From an uncultured Rhodospirillales bacterium (GTDB lineage: Bacteria; Pseudomonadota; Alphaproteobacteria; Azospirillales; Azospirillaceae): a DNA stretch of 39,902 nucleotides. This document shows, piece after piece, positions 1 through 9,997 of this stretch. Below the pieces are notes generated by a model, which had not been told where the DNA came from, searched no databases, and saw nothing but the letters and a program-made list of their open reading frames with translations. Numbering within the stretch: position 1 is the first letter of the stretch; each line of letters begins with the position of its first letter. Both the position numbers and the translations under genes were made by a program. The stretch spans positions 1-39,902 of the forward strand of contig CAIOBP010000103.1 of NCBI GenBank assembly GCA_903856295.1. The letters are read 5' to 3'.

Positions 1-141
1 GCGCTTGGTTTCAGCATTGCTCGCAGAGGTCGATGAGGACTGGATGACTGGTAAGATATACATAAATCTGGCGGCGTAACTACCCGCCTCGAATCAAGTC
101 GTCTTCTGCGCGAATTTACAGAAAAAAACTTGCACGGCCTA
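1..141 (+). mobile_element. Right-hand end of an insertion sequence (IS256-like, approximate boundary)
   Basis: The transposase tail at 2-79 is followed by about 60 noncoding bases ending in an A-rich stretch, GAATTTACAGAAAAAAACTT (112-131). Terminal repeats of mutator-type elements often carry such a sequence just beyond the transposase stop. The outer boundary cannot be fixed because the left end is outside the window. The position given is an estimate, not a mapped inverted repeat. Confidence 0.35.
2..79 (+). pseudogene. 3' end of an IS256/mutator-type transposase (partial, runs off the window)
   Basis: The first open frame reads in from outside the window and gives 25 residues before TAA. 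It contains ALLAEVDEDW, then MTGKIYINL, ending in AA. A leucine-rich segment, an acidic stretch, Trp, and then TG-(K/R)-x-Y near the C-terminus is the usual tail of IS256/mutator-family transposases, which carry a DDE catalytic core further upstream. Only the tail is visible, so catalytic residues cannot be checked and the call rests on tail similarity alone. The downstream gene begins within about 100 bases on the opposite strand. The element therefore ends close to it, and the insertion probably marks the edge of an accessory segment. It could also be the end of some other short-tailed protein. Confidence 0.5.
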
Positions 142-160
142 GCCCGAGAATGTTACGAGA

Positions 161-2065
161 TCACGGAGAACCTCCCGCGACAAGTTTTTCACCCAGCGCA
201 TGATGACTCAGCGTCAGCAAACAGGCGATGTCGGGCACCTGGGACGCGTGCGACGACCACAGCACCGTGTGAGTTGGCCCGGCACCATGCACCGCCAAAC
301 GGCCCTTGCTGACCTCAAGATTCGTCACCGGATGGTGCTTGCCTGCCAAAACCAAGATAACGGCCCTGGCGGTCACTTCCAACACGGCGCCATCTGTATT
401 GAAGCGAGCAAACCCGGCGTCGGCGATCTCCTGCCGGTATCGGGCAAGGCGGTGGGGTATCCACAGTGCCTCCACCGCCAGGGCGAGATCGACCGCGAGG
501 CCACCGCCCCGATCACGGCGATGGGCGGTGCCGTTCAGGACCAGCAATTGGCGGCCATGGTCGTCGCGCCACACAAAGCGGATGGCCTCCTCGCCGGTCG
601 GCACTCCTGCCACGTAGCTGGAGGTGAAGATGGTCCGGCTTGAATACAGCGCGGCTGCCGCCGAGAACGGCATCACTGTGATCGCCTCTCCCTGTGGTTC
701 CGGACCGGTTGCGCTGAAGCGGGCGAAACCGTCGCTGCCGATGATGACGCAACTCTCCGAGAAGTGGCTCGACCACCAGACGATGCCGGCACCGTAGCCG
801 GCGGTGAGCAGACACCATGGCACCAACAAGTCCCGCTCCAACCCGCCGGTGACGCCGATCGCTAACCCGCCCACGCCGGCAAGCACCGCACCAGCCAGGC
901 ACCAGATCGCACGTTCCTCAGTGATCAGGGGAACGGTGTCGGCGCGCAGGGTCGTGATTGCGTGGACGGGGGTTCCGATCTCCAGCGGCGGCGCGGCAAA
1001 GAACACCCGGTCAGCAGGGATGCGCTGCCCCGACGGATCGGTCACCTCCGGCTGCGGGAACCATGCCGCCAGGGCCCGTCCGGGGCCGTCCGCCGGTCCG
1101 CGCGCGGTGAAGCGGTGCGCGGTTCGGGCCTCCTTCAGGAAGTGCCCGACCACCATGGCATGGACGACCGCATACGTCGCCAGCAAACCGAACGGTTCCA
1201 ATCCTGGCAAAACCAGAATCAGTACCGTGCCCGGCAACACAGCGATCCACGGCCCCAGCAGCGGGATCATCATGCGCATGCCGGTGTCGAGCGCGACCTC
1301 GATCGGGTTGCGATCGGGTTCGTCAAGGATCAGTGTCGCAATCAGCCCGCACAGTGTCAGCGCCGTCAGATATATGACCCAGCCGACCGAGCGGTAAAAA
1401 ACATGGAGCGCAACTCCCCCTGAAGCACCGAGCCACGGCAGCAGTCCACCCAAAGCCAGAACCGGCAGCATGCTCGCCAGAGCCAGCATCGGCCGCCGGT
1501 TGGCTGGAAACGGCTTTCCGGTGATCGGTGGGGAAGCTCTGGGCTCGGTCTCGGCCCCGCTCTGTTCTTCATCCGGGAGCACGACCAAGCGAGGCTCGAT
1601 CCGTGACGGATTACGGGCAAGGTTATCGAAATGATCTCTGAACGTGAGCTCCATGACCGACCCGAACAGCGTGCCGGCGAGCGGAATGAAGGCGATCCCT
1701 TCGCGTTGCTGAGGCGGCAGGCCGAACAGCAGGTCGCCGAACCACAGCGGCACGACAAACAGCAGGCTGGCGCAGGCGTTGGCCAGGATGATCGTCGCCA
1801 TAGTTTCCAACCGGCCGCGCCTGCGATAGCCGAGGGCTTTGTGATAGTTCGGGGCCTGATCCAGCAGCAGGTTTCTCAGCCGGTACAAGCCGTAATTCCA
1901 GCCTGCGAACGGCAGCAACGGCCACAGCGCCACTTCGCCAACGGAGACCCCGGCGAGCATGGAAGGGCTGAATGTGAAAAAGCAGACGGTGAGAACAGCC
2001 GTGGCCCCCATGCCGAAATCGGTGAAGCCCAGTGCCAGGATCATCAACCCTCGCGGTAAAGTCAT
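161..2065 (-). CDS. Hypothetical multi-pass membrane protein, 634 aa
   Basis: I do not recognise the family. The start ATG at 2065 is chosen because GGGGAGGAAGG lies about 7 bases upstream; a longer reading to 2134 has no such site. The protein is strongly hydrophobic from the N-terminus (about residues 5-35 and 42-62), with further membrane segments near 90-115, 122-140, 192-215, 226-247, 265-310 and 385-430. A charged loop lies at about 145-190. The last 200 residues look soluble. The N-terminal third, with paired helices around an arginine-rich turn (RLETMATI, near 85-92), looks like a transporter or polytopic sensor, but no catalytic motif was found. It is divergent from the next gene, with 99 bases between the two starts. 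Confidence 0.7.
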   Translation of the reverse strand: MTLPRGLMILALGFTDFGMGATAVLTVCFFTFSPSMLAGVSVGEVALWPLLPFAGWNYGLYRLRNLLLDQAPNYHKALGYRRRGRLETMATIILANACASLLFVVPLWFGDLLFGLPPQQREGIAFIPLAGTLFGSVMELTFRDHFDNLARNPSRIEPRLVVLPDEEQSGAETEPRASPPITGKPFPANRRPMLALASMLPVLALGGLLPWLGASGGVALHVFYRSVGWVIYLTALTLCGLIATLILDEPDRNPIEVALDTGMRMMIPLLGPWIAVLPGTVLILVLPGLEPFGLLATYAVVHAMVVGHFLKEARTAHRFTARGPADGPGRALAAWFPQPEVTDPSGQRIPADRVFFAAPPLEIGTPVHAITTLRADTVPLITEERAIWCLAGAVLAGVGGLAIGVTGGLERDLLVPWCLLTAGYGAGIVWWSSHFSESCVIIGSDGFARFSATGPEPQGEAITVMPFSAAAALYSSRTIFTSSYVAGVPTGEEAIRFVWRDDHGRQLLVLNGTAHRRDRGGGLAVDLALAVEALWIPHRLARYRQEIADAGFARFNTDGAVLEVTARAVILVLAGKHHPVTNLEVSKGRLAVHGAGPTHTVLWSSHASQVPDIACLLTLSHHALGEKLVAGGSP

Positions 2066-2164
2066 TGTGTCAGCCTTCCTCCCCAGACGATTTGCGACGC
2101 TACCGTTGCTATAGACCATCCGCAAGAGTAACAAAATCCGACAGTCCGAAAGGAAGGCGCCGCT

Positions 2165-3273
2165 GTGAACGATGCTCTGGATACCATCAGCAAGGTTGGT
2201 TTTTTTGGAAGTTTGGCCGCGTTCGTCGTTGGCGTCTTGATGATGCGGTGCTCGGGGCCGGTGATGGGCTCCGGTGCTCGGTTGTTTATGGAGGGATTTC
2301 CCAGGATTGGTGTTTCGGTCATGCAGTGCTCCAGGCCAGCGTGGCGCTGGGGTTGCCGATTGATGCAGGCGGGGCTGATTGGGTTGGTCCTGACCTTCGC
2401 AGCGTTATTCGTACTGTATCAATCCCAGCAGAGTGTCATTGTGCTCGCCAACCACCGGATGACCACGTGGCAAGGGGCCGATTTGTTTCCATTAGTTCGC
2501 GTTGGATGCATGGTTGTAGCCATTGCGCTGCTTTTGATTTATCTCGTCGGAGAAAAGTTTGCGTTGGTTCGCTGCATTTCACAACAGACTCTTTGGGTCA
2601 ACCTCGTCCTGTTGGTTTTGGTGTGGTGGGGAGGAACATTCGTCTGGCCGCCCGGCTGGATATTCTACATCGCCAACTCCAGCCACACCGGCAATGCCAC
2701 CGTGCTCGACACGGGGAGCGGATCGGAGCTGATGGCTCTGCCGGCCGACGCCATTGGCGTCCTGGTCTGGAGACGGCAGCCTCCATCCGGTCTGCGGGTG
2801 CTGTTTCGCTTCTCGGCATTCTGCTGTCCTGGGTGATCACCTTCATCGTGCTTGGAATCCCGGTTCTTGCCAGTGCCCGGGTGATTGAGCAGGTGCGCGC
2901 GGTTCGCCAGTTCTTCCTCGGGTTCAAGCGTGAGGTCCCGTCCGATCCTGTTGACGGGGTGCTATCCGAGGTGCGCGAGGTTCTGGGCGACTCAGCATTC
3001 GACGCAAAACTGGCGCTATGGACCGGTCGTGCAGTCAAAGCCACCGCCGTCGTCGCCCTCGTCTGGGCCATCGCGCTCTTCTTCGCCCGCCAGTACGGGG
3101 TTTTCGAGGCGGTGTTTCGTCCCCTGGCCGTGGTGGCGGCGGTGGCTTACGGCGTGCTGGTGCTGGGGCTCATCGCCTTCGTGGCTGGCCGGGTGCTGGA
3201 TTTGGTGGAGTTGCTGGGCAGGCTGTTGCTCGCCCCGTTTAAATGGGTGCGGCGACGGAAAGGCGATGGCTGA
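2165..3273 (+). pseudogene. Membrane protein gene interrupted by an apparent frameshift
   Basis: The 5' part begins with GTG at 2165 behind AAAGGAAGG (2149-2157) and is a good membrane-protein frame up to about 2770. It has hydrophobic segments near residues 12-28, 70-90, 115-132 and 148-165. From about 2775 this frame becomes implausible (arginine-rich, stopping at 2836). The +2 frame then reads AASIRSAGAVSLLGILLSWV and continues with two more membrane pairs and a basic tail (KWVRRRKGDG) to a stop at 3273. Joining the two gives one protein of about 368 residues, so one base appears to have been gained or lost between about 2755 and 2790. This may be a true inactivating mutation, a sequencing error, or less likely a programmed shift. 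No slippery heptamer stands out. The family is unknown. Confidence 0.6.
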
Positions 3274-3331
3274 CGAGTTCTGATACTCAGCCGCAGCTTT
3301 GCTGGAGCAGAGTCGCTGGCACCGTGAACCT

Positions 3332-3796
3332 ATGGAGATTCAGGCCGTGAAGGATACTGCAAATATAGCTCGGACACAGGAGGCGCTGCCGGCTGTTATC
3401 TCTTCGGCGATCGCGCGGTGCGGAGGCGGTCTTCAACCGCGCTGGCGGATGGTCAAGGACTTGCCGGAGATGGGGCGCAGGTCGATCCAGGCCCTGGGAG
3501 GCGCGGTGTTCGCCCAGTTCACCGACACCCCGGTCGAGCGCATCCAGACCCTGACGACGCTGACCAACAGCGAAGCTGAGGTCAGAGCGATGCTGGGGTG
3601 GCTCAAGGCGAACGCCGACCACGACGAGGTGGCGAGGATGGATTTCTCGCAGACCATACCCGGTTACACGGCGGATGCCCATATCTGGAAGGCCGAGGGC
3701 TACAGCTTCCTCGTCATGCAGGATTTTGCCGGCACCTACATTTACGCTTGGCCGGGCGGACGACCAGAAAAAGTTGGCGTGAGCCCTTTTGAATAG
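3332..3796 (+). CDS. Hypothetical protein, about 154 aa
   Basis: The family is not recognised. The protein is soluble, with a basic amphipathic N-terminal part and a C-terminal half rich in aromatic residues (WKAEGYSFLVMQDFAGTYIY, then a PGG turn) that looks like a beta sheet. ATG at 3332 is used as the start. A GTG at 3347 with GGAG about 10 bases before it is a good alternative and would shorten the protein by five residues. A still longer TTG start at 3299 is possible but unsupported. It follows the frameshifted membrane gene on the same strand after about 60 bases. Nothing in the sequence suggests a function. Confidence 0.55.
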   Translation: MEIQAVKDTANIARTQEALPAVISSAIARCGGGLQPRWRMVKDLPEMGRRSIQALGGAVFAQFTDTPVERIQTLTTLTNSEAEVRAMLGWLKANADHDEVARMDFSQTIPGYTADAHIWKAEGYSFLVMQDFAGTYIYAWPGGRPEKVGVSPFE

Positions 3797-3842
3797 GCCC
3801 CACATAATTTAGCTTTGTCAAGTTTTTGCAGGCTTTTATTCA

Positions 3843-4319
3843 ATGACCACAGAGCCATGCGATGGACAGCACGGATACTTGCGAAATCTACGGTACGTTG
3901 GCACCTATGCCGATCACGAAAATGACCGGCTAGACTGGGATGTTACTGTCGAAAGATGCGATCGTTGTGGACAGACGTGGATTCTTGAACGAACGGAAGA
4001 CACCGCATTCTCACGATCAGGGCGATGGCGCCGGGCTCGCATCACGAATCGTCTTGAAGAATGCCTTAACGAGGAAAATTTCGAAAAGATTTGCACAACC
4101 AGAATCAAATGGCATCTTTATTATGGAGCATACTGTGATGGTCCGCAGAGGGTTGAGAGACATGACTGGGGTGAACCCAACGACGCGGATGATTTCTGCT
4201 TCAATTTCTCTACAAATATCGATTTGCCAACGTCAGCCATGGCTGACGAAAGCAAAGTCACGAGCCAGGCCACCGAACTTCCGTTTTGGCGAGTTTTGAT
4301 CCGACGTTTCTGGACATAA
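3843..4319 (+). CDS. Hypothetical protein with a CxxC knuckle, 158 aa
   Basis: The family is not recognised. The sequence CDRCGQTW near residues 39-46 is a zinc-knuckle-like CxxC; single cysteines follow near 74 and 84, and later CDG and DFCFN. Metal binding is possible but not shown. Many acidic and aromatic residues follow (WHLYYGAYCDG), and the tail is basic and aromatic (LIRRFWT). Base composition is clearly more AT-rich than the flanking genes, and codon use differs, which fits acquisition by transfer alongside the insertion-sequence end. The ATG at 3843 is the first in-frame start, with no strong ribosome binding site. The gene converges on the PcfJ-like gene with a 116-base gap in which I see nothing else. 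Confidence 0.5.
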   Translation: MTTEPCDGQHGYLRNLRYVGTYADHENDRLDWDVTVERCDRCGQTWILERTEDTAFSRSGRWRRARITNRLEECLNEENFEKICTTRIKWHLYYGAYCDGPQRVERHDWGEPNDADDFCFNFSTNIDLPTSAMADESKVTSQATELPFWRVLIRRFWT

Positions 4320-4435
4320 GCACGCATGTTTTCTGAGGATCACCGAGGAGAGAATCAGTTCCGAGCTCCAACGGAGGGGGATCATCTCCATTTGGAATAA
4401 CAAAGTTTGCATCATCCAGGCGCCGACGGTTCAAG

Positions 4436-6385
4436 CTACTGTCCCGCCAGCCCGGTCTGGAGAATCCTCCGTCTGACTTCCTCCACGAATTCTTCGGCGG
4501 TCAGCGTCGACCACGGCCGGGTCAGCTTGGGCCGCCAGACCGCGAAGGCTTCGACGATGGCGGCGGGGCTCACCGGGGCGTGCCGATCGGCCAGCCTGAT
4601 CGCCAGCAGCTTCTCGATCTTGGACACGTCGAGCGCGATCGTCCCGCTCTTGACGGCTTCCCGCAGCCAGCCCAGGGCGAAGTCGGCGGTCGGCGGCGGC
4701 GGCTGGTTTTGGACGCCCCTGTGCTGGAGCACCGTCAGCCCCGCCTTGGGCATGACCTTGGCGATCTCGGCCGTCGACAGCGGCTTGCCGTCGGCGCTCC
4801 GCAGCGACAGGATGTGGTGCCCCCCGAACGCGCACTTCGAGGCGTAGCCGGCCACGCAGTGGCACATGGTCTTGCCCTCTTCGACCAGTTGCTCGGCGGT
4901 GACCAGGGAGACGATCCGCACGCCGTTGGGGGCGGTCACGGTCTCGGGGAGCAGCGGATACCAGTTGCTCGGGCCGGACAGGGTCCCGAACAGCATCGGC
5001 AGGCCGTGGCACTCGATGGACTTGCGCACGATGGCGACGGGCGACAGCCCGTTGTAGACCAGCTCCGAGGCGAGCACGGTCAGCTCGCCCGCGCGCTCCG
5101 AGCCGGTGACCCGGAGCCGGGCGTCGTCGGGGGGAAGGCCGGCCCGCTCCATCACCGCCCTGACCGCCAGCGGATAGACGAAGCTTCGGTAGGCGACGGA
5201 GACCAGCTCGTTGGCGTCTTTGACCACCCGGGCCACAGTGGCGATGCGCTCCTGCGGCCGCCCGTAAGGCGGCGCGCGCTCCTCAAGCGTCGCCACGATG
5301 GCGTCGGCCATCTCGGCCCAGCGGCCCTTCACCCCGAGATACAAGGGCTGGGGCGGGCGGCGAAAGGCGGCGTTGAGGGCGTGCGCGCCAGAGGCCTGCT
5401 TCAGCGCCAGGAACGACACCCAGTCCCGCCGCTTCGACGGCACGTGGTCCAGCGGCAGCTCGGCGAGGGTCTGTCCCAGGCGCCTTAGGTCGGCGAGACC
5501 GGGTGTGCGCCCGCGCTCGACCAGTGGGACAAATCGAACCGGCACCCCGCGCAGCCGCCGCACCAGCGCGACCGTCACCCCCACGGCCTCGGCGAGGGCC
5601 TCGGTGAGTTTTCCGCCGCCATCCACCACCTTCAGTAGCTCGGGGGTGTCGAGAATGGCCGGCATCATCAGGGGAAAGGTTATTGCGGCTTGGCAGCGGT
5701 TCCGGCCGCAGCCCGGGTCGGCGTACACATTATAATGGCCGATGGAATCCGCCGCAGTCGCGGCCATCGCCCACAGCGCCGACGGGTCGAGCAGCCGCAA
5801 AAACTTGCGCGCCTCGCCGCGTATCCGCCGATACTCCAGCCCCTTCAGCAGGCGGGATATCTCCCAGTCCTCCCACTTCCGCGACCCTCCGGGGACGACG
5901 ATCGGCCTGGACATGGCGCCCGAGGCGTGGCGGGCGATCTCCAGAGCCTGGCGCGCGGCCTCGGCCTCGGTCAGCAGCGTCGGGATGCTCAGGCGGGACG
6001 GGATCGCTTGGCGCGAACGGCGCAGAGCGTGTCGCATCAGATACTCGGCTTGTTCGGCCGACAGCGGATTGGGTGAGGACTCGCTGACCGCCTCGAGGAG
6101 GCCGTCGGCGCGCAGCATGACCAGCGCGACGGTTTCGGCGCGGCGGCCGTCGTGGGACGGCACCTGCAGCCGGGACATGCAGCCGGCCAGCTGGCCGGGC
6201 CCGAGGGCGTCGGGGCGGAGCATGCTGACGCCGTTCTTCTCGGCATGGCCGCGGCACTCTTCCCGCACGGCCTCCAGGTGCGGCTTCGGTCCGATCCTGT
6301 CCCAGGGGCGCTCCTTCGACCGCCAGCGGGCGATCGCCGACATCGCCGCAAGCGCTTGGGGCGTGACGGGCCTCTCGGTCCTCAT
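4436..6385 (-). CDS. PcfJ-domain protein (conjugative-element-associated), 649 aa
   Basis: The C-terminal third carries the hallmark of the PcfJ family: LVEEGKTMCHCVAGYASKC around residues 510-530 (Cys518, His519, Cys520), then GGHHILSLRS, and later TVLQHRGVQNQPPPP. PcfJ-type proteins are known from conjugative plasmids such as enterococcal pCF10 and from integrated elements and phage-like regions; their biochemical role is unsettled. The N-terminal 500 residues are rich in Arg and Ala and mostly helical, with no motif I recognise, although ADPGCGRNRC is a possible metal site. ATG at 6385 is the first start. No relaxase, coupling protein or type IV secretion gene lies nearby, so this is an orphan copy. 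Its GC-rich composition matches the chromosome, suggesting long residence or a donor with similar composition. Confidence 0.7.
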   Translation of the reverse strand: MRTERPVTPQALAAMSAIARWRSKERPWDRIGPKPHLEAVREECRGHAEKNGVSMLRPDALGPGQLAGCMSRLQVPSHDGRRAETVALVMLRADGLLEAVSESSPNPLSAEQAEYLMRHALRRSRQAIPSRLSIPTLLTEAEAARQALEIARHASGAMSRPIVVPGGSRKWEDWEISRLLKGLEYRRIRGEARKFLRLLDPSALWAMAATAADSIGHYNVYADPGCGRNRCQAAITFPLMMPAILDTPELLKVVDGGGKLTEALAEAVGVTVALVRRLRGVPVRFVPLVERGRTPGLADLRRLGQTLAELPLDHVPSKRRDWVSFLALKQASGAHALNAAFRRPPQPLYLGVKGRWAEMADAIVATLEERAPPYGRPQERIATVARVVKDANELVSVAYRSFVYPLAVRAVMERAGLPPDDARLRVTGSERAGELTVLASELVYNGLSPVAIVRKSIECHGLPMLFGTLSGPSNWYPLLPETVTAPNGVRIVSLVTAEQLVEEGKTMCHCVAGYASKCAFGGHHILSLRSADGKPLSTAEIAKVMPKAGLTVLQHRGVQNQPPPPTADFALGWLREAVKSGTIALDVSKIEKLLAIRLADRHAPVSPAAIVEAFAVWRPKLTRPWSTLTAEEFVEEVRRRILQTGLAGQ

Positions 6386-6555
6386 GCCGACCCCACGCTG
6401 TCTTCCGGGAGAACCCGCCTCGGACCGGGCCGTAAGAGGCGCGCTTGCCGCCCAGATATCATCCTGACGAAGCCCCCACCTTCAGCCCTTCGAGAGCGCC
6501 AGCCCCGGCGGATCGGTGCGGCCTCTCCATCGCGCCGTGTCGAAGGACGAGCACC

Positions 6556-6795
6556 ATGGCACCATCAAACAGCGACCAAGCTTTCTTGTCCAGCCTGAAG
6601 AAACTCGGCGGGGACGAGATGTACACCGTCTACGCCGTCGGCGACTCAGAAGAAGTATTCGTCTACGTCGACGGAACGTGGGAGCACCACGCCGTCGATA
6701 TCGCCGAGGACGGTCAGCAGAGGCTCCGGGTCGAGGACGGCAAGTCCGTCCGCTCCCTGATCCGGTTTCTGAAGAAAATCGCCAGTAATACCTGA
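6556..6795 (+). CDS. Small hypothetical protein, 79 aa
   Basis: ATG at 6556 is preceded by AAGGACGAGC with suitable spacing, which fixes the start; the longer upstream reading is proline- and arginine-rich and not credible. The protein is acidic and soluble: a short helix (AFLSSLKKLGG), then a beta-rich middle (EMYTVYAVGDSEEVFVYVDG, WEHHAVDI) and a basic C-terminal helix (SVRSLIRFLKKIA). No family is recognised. It is divergent from the PcfJ-like gene with about 170 bases between starts, so the two may share a regulatory region. A good terminator follows at 6887-6925, supporting a single-gene transcript. Confidence 0.6.
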   Translation: MAPSNSDQAFLSSLKKLGGDEMYTVYAVGDSEEVFVYVDGTWEHHAVDIAEDGQQRLRVEDGKSVRSLIRFLKKIASNT

Positions 6796-6886
6796 CAGCT
6801 GGCGAGCCGCCAAACATCCAGAGACGGCCGATCGCCCCGTTATCTTCCCAACACTCGACGACCAACAGCTTTCACCCGACGCCAGA

Positions 6887-6925
6887 GGCTCCGGACCCGC
6901 CAGTCCGGGGCCTTTCACGTTTTTA
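6887..6925 (+). terminator. Rho-independent terminator after the 79-aa gene
   Basis: GGCTCCGGAC (6887-6896) pairs with GTCCGGGGCC (6903-6912) as a 10-bp stem with one G-T pair and a 6-base loop. It is followed by TTTCACGTTTTT. It lies 90 bases after the stop of the small gene at 6556-6795. Confidence 0.7.
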
Positions 6926-6939
6926 CCATGGAGCACCCA

Positions 6940-7171
6940 ATGGAACCCACCAGACCAGAACTGCTTCCCTTGACGTCGGGGGCGCCTTGCTCGCGCGCCT
7001 CGACGCCCGGGCAGGCACCGTTGCGGGCGAGGCCGTTTCCCAGACGACCACAGCCTTCGCCGTCGCCAAGGGGCTGAACGCGGCCCTGTCTGTGGCGGCC
7101 TCGACCACGGTCGGCGTCGCCGCTGTCGTCGAGGGCTCTGTCGGCGTCGGCCAGGCCCTCGCGCCTTTGGG
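6940..7171 (+). pseudogene. Decayed or frameshifted small gene
   Basis: ATG at 6940 has GGAG about 7 bases upstream and reads MEPTRPELLPL. The sensible continuation lies in the next frame: LDVGGALLARLDARAGTVAG, then an Ala/Val-rich stretch (AFAVAKGLNAALSVAASTTV) and VVEGSVGVGQALAPLGPEP. A single extra base in the CCC run at 6967-6969 would join both into one protein of about 80 residues with a weakly hydrophobic, glycine-rich C-terminal half. As it stands the original frame stops early. The second frame runs on beyond about 7171, but there the residues become implausible. I cannot name a family; whether the shift is real or a sequencing error is open. Confidence 0.4.
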
Positions 7172-7202
7172 CCCCGAACCGTCCTGCCATCTTCCAACGC
7201 GG
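7172..7202. repeat. Direct repeat, copy 1 of 2
   Basis: CCCCGAACCGTCCTGCCATC followed by TTCCAACGCGG. It matches the copy at 7328-7359 except for one extra A and one A/G difference. The two copies are about 155 bases apart and flank a GC-rich stretch that can form a hairpin (CGGTCGG with CCGACCG). Confidence 0.7.
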
Positions 7203-7327
7203 ACTCGTTTTCATGGCCGCAGCCGGGGCGCCGTCTGGGGCGCAGCTTCGGGGGCGCGGGGGCGTCGGTCGGCCGACGGAGCGTCCGACCGGCGGCCGCA
7301 GGAAGCCATGGTTCTCATGGTGTGGTC

Positions 7328-7359
7328 CCCCGAAACCGTCCTGCCATCTTCCGACGCGG
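7328..7359. repeat. Direct repeat, copy 2 of 2
   Basis: CCCCGAAACCGTCCTGCCAT followed by CTTCCGACGCGG, nearly identical to the copy at 7172-7202. The repeats lie in the noncoding stretch before tRNA-Thr and may be the scar of a duplication or a recombination site. Confidence 0.7.
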
Positions 7360-7494
7360 TTAGCGCGGGAATATGCTGGAATCTGCGGGCAAACGTGGGC
7401 ATAATGCGAACCGCGACGCAGGGCACCCCCGGCGCCTTGCCCCAACTCGTTGGCGGAAAAGGCCTCGGCGCTGCTGGGAAGTTGCACAAAAGGG

Positions 7495-7570
<76 letters not shown>

Positions 7571-7828
7571 GTTTTTTCCAAAGGGTCGGCGGAAAATAGG
7601 GCAGCTTAACCGCCTTGTTTTTGTCTGGGGTAACGAACTGAGCAGGGCAGCGCCCCGGCAGTGGGCGGCATCGTGTTCACGCCCAGCGCCAGCCCCCTTC
7701 AAGTCCGCGCCGAACCGTTGCCCCGGCACGGGCGAAGCCATCAACCGGAAGTTCGTCAGGGCCAGACGCGGGCTTTGGTTCGGCAACGCCATCGCCGACC
7801 GGTCTGGGCTTTCAGGAACGTCGACCAA

Positions 7829-7951
7829 TCACACAATCGGCCAACATCCCGTGCCAAAGTGACTCACCACCAGCATCGCTGCCAGAATCAGGGCAAACCC
7901 AATCGGCCCGGCTTGAAGTGCTTTAGGGTGCTCGATGCCATAATGTGCCAT
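7829..7951 (-). CDS. Small single-pass membrane protein, 40 aa
   Basis: ATG at 7951 has a near-perfect ribosome binding site (GGAGGA, 5 bases upstream). The peptide begins MAHYGIEHPKALQAG, continues with a hydrophobic helix of about 18 residues (PIGFALILAAMLVVS) and ends HFGTGCWPIV. A promoter-like pair lies upstream (TTGACA at 8038-8033, TATCTT at 8016-8011, 16-base spacer). A short inner-membrane peptide is likely, with the N-terminus probably in the cytoplasm. No family is recognised. It sits between tRNA-Thr and groEL on the groEL strand, but a hairpin separates it from groEL. The histidines at 3 and 8 and the Cys near the C-terminus invite thoughts of cofactor binding, which is not supported further. 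Confidence 0.65.
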   Translation of the reverse strand: MAHYGIEHPKALQAGPIGFALILAAMLVVSHFGTGCWPIV

Positions 7952-8010
7952 GGTGTCCTCCAGGATCAGAGGTGTGTTCATCCTCGCGCGGGGTGTCCCG
8001 CTACAGGTAT

Positions 8011-8038
8011 AAGATAGGCGCGGCTCGGGGGCTGTCAA
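8011..8038 (-). promoter_or_regulatory. Sigma-70-type promoter for the 40-aa membrane protein
   Basis: On the minus strand TTGACA (8038-8033) and TATCTT (8016-8011) are separated by 16 bases. Transcription would start near 8004, giving a leader of about 50 bases before the strong ribosome binding site of the small gene. Confidence 0.55.
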
Positions 8039-8254
8039 CGCAGCGGCCCGAGCGCTCGGCGATCAGTGCCAGCACCACAAAAACACCCGCTGGCGAGCCA
8101 TTCCGCCGCCCATGCCACCAAGCGCAGAACTCGCCAGCGGCCAGACTTTCGGCCCTGGCGTTGATCCTGTATCGATTCGAGCTTTTGCCGTTGCTGCGCT
8201 CGCTGGGACCACGTCAGATGGCATGTAGCGCTATTGTGTCAATGGGAGTGGGGT

Positions 8255-8282
8255 CCCGCTGATGTGAGGTCTCATCAGCGGG
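8255..8282 (-). terminator. Hairpin after groEL (probable terminator)
   Basis: CCCGCTGATG (8255-8264) and CATCAGCGGG (8273-8282) form a perfect 10-bp stem with an 8-base loop, 11 bases past the groEL stop. No T-run follows on the minus strand, so it may act as a 3'-end stabiliser or with Rho. Read on the minus strand, its sequence is almost the same as the terminator at 35105-35139. Confidence 0.6.
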
Positions 8283-8293
8283 AACCGGTCGGT

Positions 8294-9997
<1,704 letters not shown>

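Larger units (their letters stand above)
6796..7494. other. Largely noncoding stretch before tRNA-Thr
   Basis: About 700 bases without an intact gene. It holds a terminator (6887-6925), a decayed small gene (6940 to about 7171) and two direct repeats (7172-7202, 7328-7359) enclosing GC-rich sequence with inverted repeats around 7260-7300. Open frames crossing 7200-7490 on either strand have no credible start or protein character. Confidence 0.6.
7952..8293. other. Spacer between the 40-aa gene and groEL
   Basis: It contains the promoter-like pair at 8011-8038 and the hairpin at 8255-8282. Between 8040 and 8250 I see no gene, tRNA or repeat. Confidence 0.6.

Noticed and set aside
2092-2115. 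TTGCGA and TATAGA between the two divergent membrane genes as a promoter
   Set aside because: The spacing is only 12 bases, too short for a sigma-70 promoter.
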